From Amphritea sp. (lineage in GTDB: Bacteria; Pseudomonadota; Gammaproteobacteria; Pseudomonadales; Balneatricaceae), in the NCBI GenBank assembly GCA_018067325.1, contig JAGPUU010000017.1:1-5986 (forward strand): a DNA stretch of 5,986 nt, given 5' to 3'. Under the pieces are notes generated by a model. The model searched no databases. It saw nothing but the letters and a program-made list of their open reading frames with translations, and was not told the DNA's origin. The number at the start of each line of letters is the position of its first letter. The first letter of the stretch is position 1. Positions 1 to 5,651 of the stretch are shown piece by piece. Both the position numbers and the translations under genes were made by a program.

Positions 1-23
1 GCTTCAGTAGCGATGACTAAGGC

Positions 24-263
24 TTAAAGATTATGCTCTGCAATAAAGTCATGCAGTGAATCATAGCTCCAATCATTGCCATCCGGGTGCTTATGATCGT
101 GTTCGTTTAACTTTTCCATCATCTGCTTAACATTATCGCCCTTCTTACGCAGCCCATGAACGAAATGTACCGCCTCATCGATTCGCTGCGTCATCTCAGG
201 AGAGGTCTCACTGCTAGTCTTCTCACCTTTCTTGCGAACGCTCACTGTAATTCCAGATTTCAT
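24..263 (-). CDS. Small charged, His-rich hypothetical protein (79 aa)
   Basis: I do not recognise this protein with confidence. It has no signal peptide or membrane segment. The first 25 residues are basic and Ser/Thr-rich. They are followed by a probable helical stretch (about 27-53) and a His/Asp-rich C-terminal part, with seven His in 79 residues. The C-terminal pattern (LN at 52-53, then about ten residues, then DGNDWSYDSLHDFI at 61-74) loosely resembles the helical 'LN..G....G..Ws...v' signature of serine-recombinase domains and of small recombinase-like helix proteins. This is weak similarity by eye and no catalytic domain is present. Translation is well supported: on the minus strand AGGAGA (272-277) lies 8 nt before the ATG. 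The gene is divergent from the ChaN gene with a 77-bp gap. Whether another gene lies downstream cannot be seen, since only 23 bp remain to the window edge. Confidence 0.7.
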   Translation of the reverse strand: MKSGITVSVRKKGEKTSSETSPEMTQRIDEAVHFVHGLRKKGDNVKQMMEKLNEHDHKHPDGNDWSYDSLHDFIAEHNL

Positions 264-340
264 GCTATGTTTCTCCTACACACTGTCCTTTTTCTTAACG
301 TTACCTCAGCCCTGCGCAACTGAAAAGGGTCCTACTGAAA

Positions 341-1306
341 ATGTTTATAAAACAATGCAATCTCAGGTCATTTTTATCAATTTCAACAGTTTTTTGTCTG
401 ATTTTTATACAGGGGTGTATCAAACCCAATACTGAACAAGCCTCTGTCGAGAAAAAGCCAAGCCCTTTTCAGGCAGAAACAATTTATTCAACCCAGTCCG
501 GCACACAGATTAGCTACGCTGAGTTATTGGCCGACATTAAAACCAGCCGTTTTGTTCTGGTGGGTGAGAAACACGATAACCCGCACCATCATCAACTCGA
601 ACTCAAGCTACTGCAGGATATACAGAATAGCCGTAACACCCGTGTGGTGTTGGAGATGTTAGATGAACAACAGGGATCAAATATTGACAAGCTTACGGGT
701 AACAGTAAAGAAGAGCTGATTAAAGACCTACTTAACTGGAATGATCGTAGCTGGCCCTGGAAGGATTACGGCCCACTCATAAATTCAGCTCTGGCAAATG
801 GCAATTTACTAAAACCAGGAAACCTTAGTAAACCGGTACTGATGAAAATATACAAAAACGCACCACCGAATGAACCTCGATTCTCAACAGTTGAGGCTTT
901 ACCAGAGCACATCCAGGCAGAAATACTTCAGCAGGTATATGAAAGCCACTGTCAGGCAATTCCTCTAAAACAGATGGGGCCAATGGCACAGATTCAGATC
1001 AGCAGGGACGCCAGCATGGCCTTTGCCATGAGCCACCAGTTAGCGAGCAATGATCAGGCTATACTTTTTTCTGGAGCATTTCATGTGAGAAAAGATAGTG
1101 GCGTGCCACTTCATCTAAATATGTTGAGTAGTGAAAAAAGCATCTCAATAATGCTGACAGAAGTGGATAAAGGAGGAGAAACTGGAAAAGAACCCACAAA
1201 AGCGGATAGAGAGGTAGCGGACTACATCTGGTACACACCCAGATCTGAAGAAAAAGACTACTGCGCGTCATTACGGCAGCAGTCTTCCCACAAGAAGATA
1301 AATTAG
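341..1306 (+). CDS. chaN: ChaN-family lipoprotein (haem-binding-uptake/Tiki-like fold)
   Basis: This 321-residue protein matches the ChaN (DUF399) family. Its best studied member, in Campylobacter, is an iron-regulated lipoprotein that binds haem at the outer membrane. Residues 1-26 form a lipoprotein signal: a basic start, a hydrophobic core and the lipobox IQGC with Cys26. Ile at +2 and the lack of Asp there favour outer-membrane sorting. Family motifs are in order: VGEKHD with a following His cluster (74-84), VVLEMLD (102-108), the W-x-W-x2-Y segment (138-143), a CQxIP...M...QxxRDxxMA block (204-227), [13 protein letters not shown] (244-256) and WYTPR (297-301). The ATG has AGGG-like bases (326-329) 11 nt upstream, so the ribosome site is only fair. 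No Fur-box-like palindrome is visible in the 77-bp upstream gap and no TonB receptor is adjacent, so a role in haem uptake is inferred from family only. The stop overlaps the ppiC stop. Confidence 0.85.
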   Translation: MFIKQCNLRSFLSISTVFCLIFIQGCIKPNTEQASVEKKPSPFQAETIYSTQSGTQISYAELLADIKTSRFVLVGEKHDNPHHHQLELKLLQDIQNSRNTRVVLEMLDEQQGSNIDKLTGNSKEELIKDLLNWNDRSWPWKDYGPLINSALANGNLLKPGNLSKPVLMKIYKNAPPNEPRFSTVEALPEHIQAEILQQVYESHCQAIPLKQMGPMAQIQISRDASMAFAMSHQLASNDQAILFSGAFHVRKDSGVPLHLNMLSSEKSISIMLTEVDKGGETGKEPTKADREVADYIWYTPRSEEKDYCASLRQQSSHKKIN

Positions 1307-1584
1307 TCTTCGCGGCTGGTAACTTCCAGCAAGTGATAGCCAAACTGAGTTTTAACTGGTCCCTGAACCTCGCCTACAGGCGCAGAAAATACAACCTTAT
1401 CGAACTCAGGTACCATCTGGCCTGGACCAAAACTTCCCAGATCTCCACCCTGACCACCGGATGGGCAGCTAGAATGTTCCTTAGCCAGATCAGCAAACTC
1501 TGCGCCCGCTTCTATTTGTGACTTAAGATCAGCGCACTGAGTCTCACTACTTACCAAAATATGTCGGGCCGATGCACGTGCCAT
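1303..1584 (-). CDS. ppiC: Parvulin-type peptidyl-prolyl cis-trans isomerase PpiC
   Basis: PpiC catalyses cis-trans isomerisation of peptide bonds before proline and assists protein folding. The small stand-alone form is cytoplasmic and this one has no signal peptide. It is 93 residues, the same length as the E. coli parvulin, and is one parvulin domain. The visible family residues are HILV (8-11) with active-site His8, HSSCPSG with Cys40, GGDLG (46-50), GQMVPEFD (55-62) with substrate-pocket Met57 and Phe61, and QFGYH (80-84) with Phe81 and His84. All expected catalytic positions are present. The start is supported by GAGG (1593-1596 on the minus strand) 8 nt before the ATG. It is divergent from the LysR gene and convergent with chaN, whose stop codon it overlaps. 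No clear promoter was recognised upstream. Identification is firm. Confidence 0.96.
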   Translation of the reverse strand: MARASARHILVSSETQCADLKSQIEAGAEFADLAKEHSSCPSGGQGGDLGSFGPGQMVPEFDKVVFSAPVGEVQGPVKTQFGYHLLEVTSRED

Positions 1585-1623
1585 AATATAAACCTCAATC
1601 AGTTAAAATTTTCCGCTACAGGA

Positions 1624-1642
1624 TGACCTTTTTCAAAAGTCA
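1624..1642. repeat. Short imperfect inverted repeat in the ppiC-lysR gap
   Basis: The arms TGAC(C)TTTT and AAAAGTCA face each other around two bases, with one unpaired C in the left arm. The repeat lies in the 125-bp divergent gap, 67 bp before the LysR start and 39 bp before the ppiC start. It could be an operator for the adjacent regulator. The left-arm bases TGACCTTT recur in the inverted repeat upstream of the exporter gene. The arms are AT-rich and may be chance. Confidence 0.35.
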
Positions 1643-1675
1643 CTGCAAGCCCATTAAAAGACTATCGACATCTAA

Positions 1676-1703
1676 TTGACGTTATAACTTTTACTGATAT
1701 GCT
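1676..1703 (+). promoter_or_regulatory. Predicted sigma-70 promoter with extended -10 for the LysR gene
   Basis: TTGACG (1676-1681, five of six consensus bases) is followed after 16 bp by TATGCT (1698-1703, four of six). The -10 is preceded by TG at 1695-1696, giving the extended -10 form TG-N-TATGCT. Transcription would be expected to begin about 7 nt after the -10, at or next to the A of the ATG at 1710. No Shine-Dalgarno sequence lies in front of that ATG, so the message may be leaderless. This is prediction by eye. Confidence 0.5.
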
Positions 1704-1709
1704 TAGCCT

Positions 1710-2624
1710 ATGGAACTCGCCCGCATCAACCTCAACCTGCTAATCTCTCTGTACTACCTGTTACGCAATAGGAGTGTTACAGAAGCCGCTGCTGATCAAC
1801 ACATTACTCAACCCGCAATGAGCCGTAACCTAAGCCAGTTGCGAAAGATATTTGATGACCCGTTAATGGTACGGGTAGGTAATAATATGCAGTTGACACC
1901 CCATGGCGAACAGCTCTGGCTAAAACTACCAGAAGCGCTAAATCACCTGGAAAGTTTACTGGTACCCAACCGGTTTGAAGCGGCGGGATATCACGGTGAA
2001 TTCAACATCGCCAGTACTGATTTTATCACCCATGACCTGATGCCACCGCTACTGGCAGAACTACAGTCAGACGCACCAGGTATCAGTCTGCATTTCCATC
2101 TCTGGGAGCCTGGAATGATGGAAAGCCTGCGTCAAGGACGGATGGATCTGGCCGCCTGTATTCTCGACACCGTACCTAATGATATCTATGGAAAACAGAT
2201 AGGTAGCGACAGTTACAGCTGTTTGGTAAACCGGAACCACCCGCTATCCGGACAGGTAGTTTCGATGACAGACTACATCCACGCCGATCATATCGGCATC
2301 AGTGCCGGTGGCGATAAAATCAGAGCGGTCGATGAAGCCTTGGCAAAACTCAAGCATCAACGAAAGATGAAACTGACAGTACCTTTTATTCATTCAGCAA
2401 TGGCTATCACCAGCCGTGCTAATTACATATTAACCCTGCCCAGCCGGATAGCCGCTCGGCTTGGTCCTAAATATGGACTGGAAATTCTGGAGCTACCGGA
2501 ACAACTGAAAATCCCCGCCAGTAATTATTACCTAATCTGGCACCAACGCCTGCAGTCTGACCCAGCCCATCGCTACTTTCGAGAACGCATGTTCGATAGT
2601 CTAGGCACTGATGAATCCCTCTGA
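1710..2624 (+). CDS. LysR-family transcriptional regulator (LeuO/NodD-like effector domain)
   Basis: This is a complete 304-residue LysR-type regulator. These proteins bind DNA as tetramers and respond to a small ligand. The N-terminal winged helix-turn-helix is clear: INLNLL (6-11), SVTEAAADQHITQPAMSRNL (22-41), then LRKIFDDPLMVR (44-55) and the wing ending in LTPHGEQL (62-69). A linker helix (about 70-90) leads to a periplasmic-binding-protein-like effector domain from about 95. The C-terminal block LIWHQRLQSDPAHRYFRE (275-292) is characteristic of the subgroup that includes LeuO, NodD and NahR. The start is supported by family alignment, because the LNLL motif normally sits about 5-10 residues from the N-terminus. 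There is no ribosome-binding site before it. It lies 158 bp upstream of the exporter gene on the same strand, which makes that gene the likely target. The effector cannot be read from the sequence. Confidence 0.95.
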   Translation: MELARINLNLLISLYYLLRNRSVTEAAADQHITQPAMSRNLSQLRKIFDDPLMVRVGNNMQLTPHGEQLWLKLPEALNHLESLLVPNRFEAAGYHGEFNIASTDFITHDLMPPLLAELQSDAPGISLHFHLWEPGMMESLRQGRMDLAACILDTVPNDIYGKQIGSDSYSCLVNRNHPLSGQVVSMTDYIHADHIGISAGGDKIRAVDEALAKLKHQRKMKLTVPFIHSAMAITSRANYILTLPSRIAARLGPKYGLEILELPEQLKIPASNYYLIWHQRLQSDPAHRYFRERMFDSLGTDESL

Positions 2625-2669
2625 AGGCCCACCAACTAAGCCCCAATAAAGCATAATATTACACACCCC

Positions 2670-2698
2670 AAAGGTCATAACAATTAGTTATGACCTTT
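2670..2698. terminator. Perfect 12-bp inverted repeat: terminator of the LysR gene or LysR operator
   Basis: AAAGGTCATAAC and GTTATGACCTTT pair perfectly around the 5-base loop AATTA, 45 bp after the LysR stop. The AAA/TTT ends suit a bidirectional Rho-independent terminator, but the stem has only four G/C pairs and the tract after it (ATCTATAAT) is a poor U-tract. The inner part ATAAC-N5-GTTAT also satisfies the T-N11-A dyad rule of LysR-type operators (T2678, A2690). It sits just upstream of a TATAAT, where a regulator of the exporter gene could act. Both roles are possible and the sequence alone does not separate them. Confidence 0.6.
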
Positions 2699-2701
2699 AT
2701 C

Positions 2702-2707
2702 TATAAT
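2702..2707 (+). promoter_or_regulatory. Candidate -10 element for the exporter gene
   Basis: TATAAT is a perfect -10 match lying 4 bp after the inverted repeat. At the expected spacing the -35 region (about 2679-2684, AACAAT) falls inside the loop of the repeat and is a poor match, as is common for regulator-dependent promoters. It would give a leader of roughly 70 nt before the exporter ATG. An alternative, TTGCCC (2742-2747) with TTTAAT (2764-2769), would leave too short a leader to include the ribosome site. Confidence 0.35.
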
Positions 2708-2782
2708 CAGCATTCGCCAGCCCCCTACATCCTCACTACAATTGCCCCCATCAACTAAAGACGTTTAATTAAGAGAACAACA

Positions 2783-3379
2783 ATGACTGAATGGCTAGTA
2801 TTCGCAGGCATTATGCTACTGGGCGCCATGCTTCCAGGGGCCAATACTGCGATCATTCTGCGCAATACCCTGCAAGGCTCTCGCCGGGATGGCTTTATAA
2901 CGGCTGCAGGACTGGCCACTGCACTGGCAATTCATGTCGTACTATCGGTTCTCGGACTGGCTGCCCTGATTGAACGCACACCCATTCTATACGAAGCGAT
3001 CCGCTGGCTAGGAAGCGCTTATCTGATCTATCTCGGCATTGTTTATATAGCCACCCGCTCATCCAACGATGATGCCGACTCACAGGAAAGCAGTAATAAC
3101 CCTTTCATCGCTGGAATGATGGTAAGTCTGTTCAATCCGAAGATTCTGATCATGTTTGTGGCCATCTTTAGCCATATCGTTGCTGAAGTGTCCAGTATCG
3201 CCCTACAAATACTCTACTGTATAACCCCGGTAGCGGCAGAATTTGGCTGGCTCAGCATGATTATACTGCTGCTGACCCGCCCGTCGATTCAGGCATGGCT
3301 CAAGCGAGCACGTACAACCATCGAGCGGGTGATTGGTGGAGGACTGGTTTTACTGGGGATAAAGCTCGGACTGGGGTAA
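2783..3379 (+). CDS. LysE/RhtB-family amino-acid exporter
   Basis: This is a 198-residue integral membrane protein of the LysE/RhtB superfamily. Members export amino acids or related small molecules across the inner membrane, driven by the proton motive force. Length and plan are normal: hydrophobic segments at about 4-24, 41-63, 68-90, 110-133, 136-165 and 181-197, with a hydrophilic loop rich in Ser/Asp/Asn at 92-106. Family signatures are LPGANTAIILRNTLQGSRRDG (17-37), a glycine-rich second helix, WLGSAYLIYLG (75-85) and GMMVSLFNPKILIMF (111-125). The first signature normally reads PGP, and here it is PGA (18-20). A weak ribosome site AAGAGA (2771-2776) lies 6 nt before the ATG. The substrate cannot be predicted. 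The adjacent upstream LysR gene is the usual kind of partner for such exporters. It converges on the NosR-like gene, 67 bp away. Confidence 0.88.
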   Translation: MTEWLVFAGIMLLGAMLPGANTAIILRNTLQGSRRDGFITAAGLATALAIHVVLSVLGLAALIERTPILYEAIRWLGSAYLIYLGIVYIATRSSNDDADSQESSNNPFIAGMMVSLFNPKILIMFVAIFSHIVAEVSSIALQILYCITPVAAEFGWLSMIILLLTRPSIQAWLKRARTTIERVIGGGLVLLGIKLGLG

Positions 3380-3427
3380 ACCCAAAAAGCCCGCTTAATA
3401 AGTTCGATTACAGAGCCCTACCAACAA

Positions 3428-3443
3428 GCCCTGATAACAGGGC
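3428..3443. terminator. GC-rich hairpin between convergent exporter and nosR-like genes
   Basis: GCCCTG and CAGGGC form a perfect 6-bp stem around an ATAA loop in the 67-bp convergent gap, 3 bp past the NosR-like stop codon and 48 bp past the exporter stop. The position fits a shared terminator. Neither side has a good T-run (CTATTAAAG on the plus strand, TTGTTGG on the minus strand), so termination strength is doubtful. Confidence 0.45.
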
Positions 3444-3446
3444 CTA

Positions 3447-5561
3447 TTAAAGTTGCCGGGCGGGAATCCTTCTCCGGTTGTCTCGGTTACGTCGCTTCTG
3501 CTTATTCTGAGATAACTCTATGGCGCACTGATCTTTATTGTTCAAAATCACAATACACTCCATACATTGAATACACTCATCATAATCGATACTGCCATCA
3601 CGATTAATGGAATCGATATCACAACGAACCTTACAGAGCTGACATGGACTACCGCACTCCGTCCGACGCTGTAACCAACGGAACAAGCTAAATTTTCCAA
3701 GCATCGCTAACCCAGCCCCTAATGGGCATAGATATCGGCAGAAGAATTTGTGAATAAACAGCCCCACTCCTAACAACAGCACCGCGTAAAACACAAAAGG
3801 CCAGCTACGGATAAAGTTTAGTGTAATCGCAGTCTTGAATGGTTCCAGCTCGGCTAGACGCTCTGCCATACTGACTGACCAGAATGCACTGCCCACCAAA
3901 ACCAGTAATAACAGATACTTCAGCTTCTGCAACTTAGCATGAACAGCGGGTGGTATTTTTATCTGCTTAAGCTTCAGCACCTTTGCAACTTGTCCTACTA
4001 TCTCCTGCAATACACCGAAGGGACAAAGCCAACCGCAAAAAACACCCCGCCCCCAAAGAAACAAAGTAATAAAGACATAGGTCCATAATACAAAGAGCAC
4101 CGGATCCAACAGGAACACCTGGAAATCAAAGCCCTTTTTAAGTTGCAACAAAAGCGTATAGATATTAACCACTGACAGTTGGCCTTGAGCATAGAAGCCG
4201 ATAAAGAACAGTGTAAATAGCATTACGCCCCAGCGAGCGCCGTGAAACAGACGACTATAGGCAGATAAACGGTGTTGCCAGATAAACGCAGCGGTCACCA
4301 CCAAAAGCGCCAACAGTAATCCGCCGAGCTGAAACAAGCGATCCAGCCATAAGCGCTGCCATAACGGTAGTTGTTTAACCTCTTCTATGACCTCAATATC
4401 AAAAAGATCCGTTGGCAATTGATAACTATCATCCAACTGAGCCTGATCTCGAATCAGGTGATTTCGCGCCAGATCCAAATTAAGACTCAGGGTCACTGGC
4501 TGCGATGGATCGAAACCCGATTGTGCCTTAATTCTAAATATACCCACTTGCGTCAGCTCAGGAGCATCGCTGGGTAGGCTGGTCTCGCGCGCATCAAAGA
4601 AGTCGAGGCCACGGATATCTACTGGTAGCCCGTTTTGCGACATTCCCAATCGACTGGGTACAGTACCCCGTCTAAACTCCGGTTCCAGAAAACCAAAACT
4701 ACCGGCCGAGGCCACCAGGATGGCATGTTCCCCTGGTCTAAGCACCGCTTTAAGACGCTCAAAATCCTCTTCGCCTAAAAGGTTTTTACCGGTAACCGGA
4801 GTATTCAAATAGGCATAATAATAGCGCCCGGGGGTTTCAGATTCAGATAACGCCTGTTGCATCTCCTGATCTGCATAATCATTCAGATCCAAGGGAAAAC
4901 CTGAAGCCATCTGTGTAGAAGACAAACGCCAGTGGCGCAGCAGGCCTTTATCGACCAACTGCTGCCAATTATTCGATTCAAAAACATCTTCACGTACCGT
5001 CACCGATGGCGGCCGTGTGAAACCTTCCAGATAACTTCGGGCGACCTTCAATGCTGATGCCAGCACAGTATCATTTATCACCAGTACTGAAACCGTAGCT
5101 TTCGTCACACCATCTATATAGACCGTCGTGGAGCCTGCCTGATTCTGACCACTGTGACGACTATCTACGATGACCCGTTTATCAACTTTAATGCCCTCAT
5201 ACTGACCGATAAACCGGATCATCGGCTGCTCACCCAAACCATGCATGAAAATCGGTTCGTGATGATTCAGTACTTTCAGCCCCACCAGCACACCTTCGGC
5301 ATCCATGCCGATCAGCAGATTGATCCGCTCACCGGAAAAACCGGGCAGATCTGTCAAATCGTTAGTTTCGAAAACATATCCCAACAGTTGATCAAGCTGA
5401 TAAACAGGCGTGACCACAGAGTTTTCTAATACTTCACCCACCCGGGTCAGCTTAGGAAAAATTGCACGCATCTGATCATCCGATACTTGAGCAAAAGCAG
5501 TGCTATTCAACGACAACAGATAAAGAAGCATCAAGGCTCTGATAAACGAAAAGAATGACAT
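3447..5561 (-). CDS. nosR: NosR/NirI-family membrane flavo-iron-sulfur protein
   Basis: This 704-residue protein has the full NosR plan. NosR is an inner-membrane protein that passes electrons from the quinol pool to periplasmic nitrous oxide reductase NosZ and supports nos expression. Residues 1-24 are a Sec signal peptide ending in AFA. The periplasmic part carries an FMN-binding domain (about 70-180) with DGVTKATVS, whose Thr156 is the expected covalent flavin site. Hydrophobic segments follow at about 408-429, 443-460, 486-504, 547-564 and 588-604. Two cytoplasmic CxxxCP motifs (CGWLCP, Cys509/513; CRYLCP, Cys608/612) flank the 547-564 segment. The C-terminus holds two ferredoxin-type Cys sets (636/640/643/647 and 663/666/669/679) and a very basic tail. 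The start is the ATG at 5561, which has GGAG 7 nt upstream and opens directly on the signal peptide. The reading frame extends 16 codons further only through a TTG. No nosZ follows, so the true partner is uncertain and the NosR/NirI family name is the safer label. Confidence 0.88.
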   Translation of the reverse strand: MSFFSFIRALMLLYLLSLNSTAFAQVSDDQMRAIFPKLTRVGEVLENSVVTPVYQLDQLLGYVFETNDLTDLPGFSGERINLLIGMDAEGVLVGLKVLNHHEPIFMHGLGEQPMIRFIGQYEGIKVDKRVIVDSRHSGQNQAGSTTVYIDGVTKATVSVLVINDTVLASALKVARSYLEGFTRPPSVTVREDVFESNNWQQLVDKGLLRHWRLSSTQMASGFPLDLNDYADQEMQQALSESETPGRYYYAYLNTPVTGKNLLGEEDFERLKAVLRPGEHAILVASAGSFGFLEPEFRRGTVPSRLGMSQNGLPVDIRGLDFFDARETSLPSDAPELTQVGIFRIKAQSGFDPSQPVTLSLNLDLARNHLIRDQAQLDDSYQLPTDLFDIEVIEEVKQLPLWQRLWLDRLFQLGGLLLALLVVTAAFIWQHRLSAYSRLFHGARWGVMLFTLFFIGFYAQGQLSVVNIYTLLLQLKKGFDFQVFLLDPVLFVLWTYVFITLFLWGRGVFCGWLCPFGVLQEIVGQVAKVLKLKQIKIPPAVHAKLQKLKYLLLLVLVGSAFWSVSMAERLAELEPFKTAITLNFIRSWPFVFYAVLLLGVGLFIHKFFCRYLCPLGAGLAMLGKFSLFRWLQRRTECGSPCQLCKVRCDIDSINRDGSIDYDECIQCMECIVILNNKDQCAIELSQNKQKRRNRDNRRRIPARQL

Positions 5562-5651
5562 ATACAGACTCCATGGACCGACCTTAGATGATCCAAAAAG
5601 CGTGCACAATCAGCCATAGTACTTTACGGCCATCTACCCACTACTTTAGCG
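5562..5651 (-). other. 90-bp gap upstream of the NosR-like gene
   Basis: Apart from the ribosome site, I see no convincing promoter here. There is no FNR/DNR-type TTGAT-N4-ATCAA box and no hairpin terminator after the upstream LysR gene. TTGTGC (5604-5609 on the minus strand) is at best a weak -35 with no good -10. Read-through from the LysR gene into the NosR-like gene is therefore possible. Confidence 0.4.
5569..5572 (-). promoter_or_regulatory. Ribosome-binding site deciding the NosR-like start
   Basis: GGAG on the minus strand lies 7 nt before the ATG at 5561. It selects that codon over the TTG at 5609, which has no ribosome site and would add 16 residues in front of a standard signal peptide. 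Confidence 0.75.

Noticed and set aside
264..340. Possible Fur or other operator in the divergent gap before chaN
   Set aside because: No GATAAT-type dyad or other clear palindrome was found, and no convincing -35/-10 pair could be placed for either gene.
232..435. 67-codon open frame on the plus strand over the 5' ends of the small gene and chaN
   Set aside because: It overlaps two better supported genes, has no ribosome site, and its product resembles no family.
1059..1343. 94-codon minus-strand frame opposite the end of chaN
   Set aside because: It is antisense to the conserved ChaN C-terminal motifs, overlaps ppiC and has a low-complexity Leu-rich product, so it is a shadow frame.
1681..1688. 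GTTATAAC palindrome upstream of the LysR gene as an operator
   Set aside because: It is only 8 bp and AT-rich, and has no extended dyad or T-N11-A arrangement around it.
5154..5429. 91-codon plus-strand frame opposite the NosR-like FMN domain
   Set aside because: It is antisense to a conserved domain with no ribosome site or recognisable motif.
5562..5609. 16-codon N-terminal extension of the NosR-like protein
   Set aside because: It would begin at a TTG without a ribosome site and place non-hydrophobic residues before a normal signal peptide. The ATG at 5561 has GGAG at good spacing.
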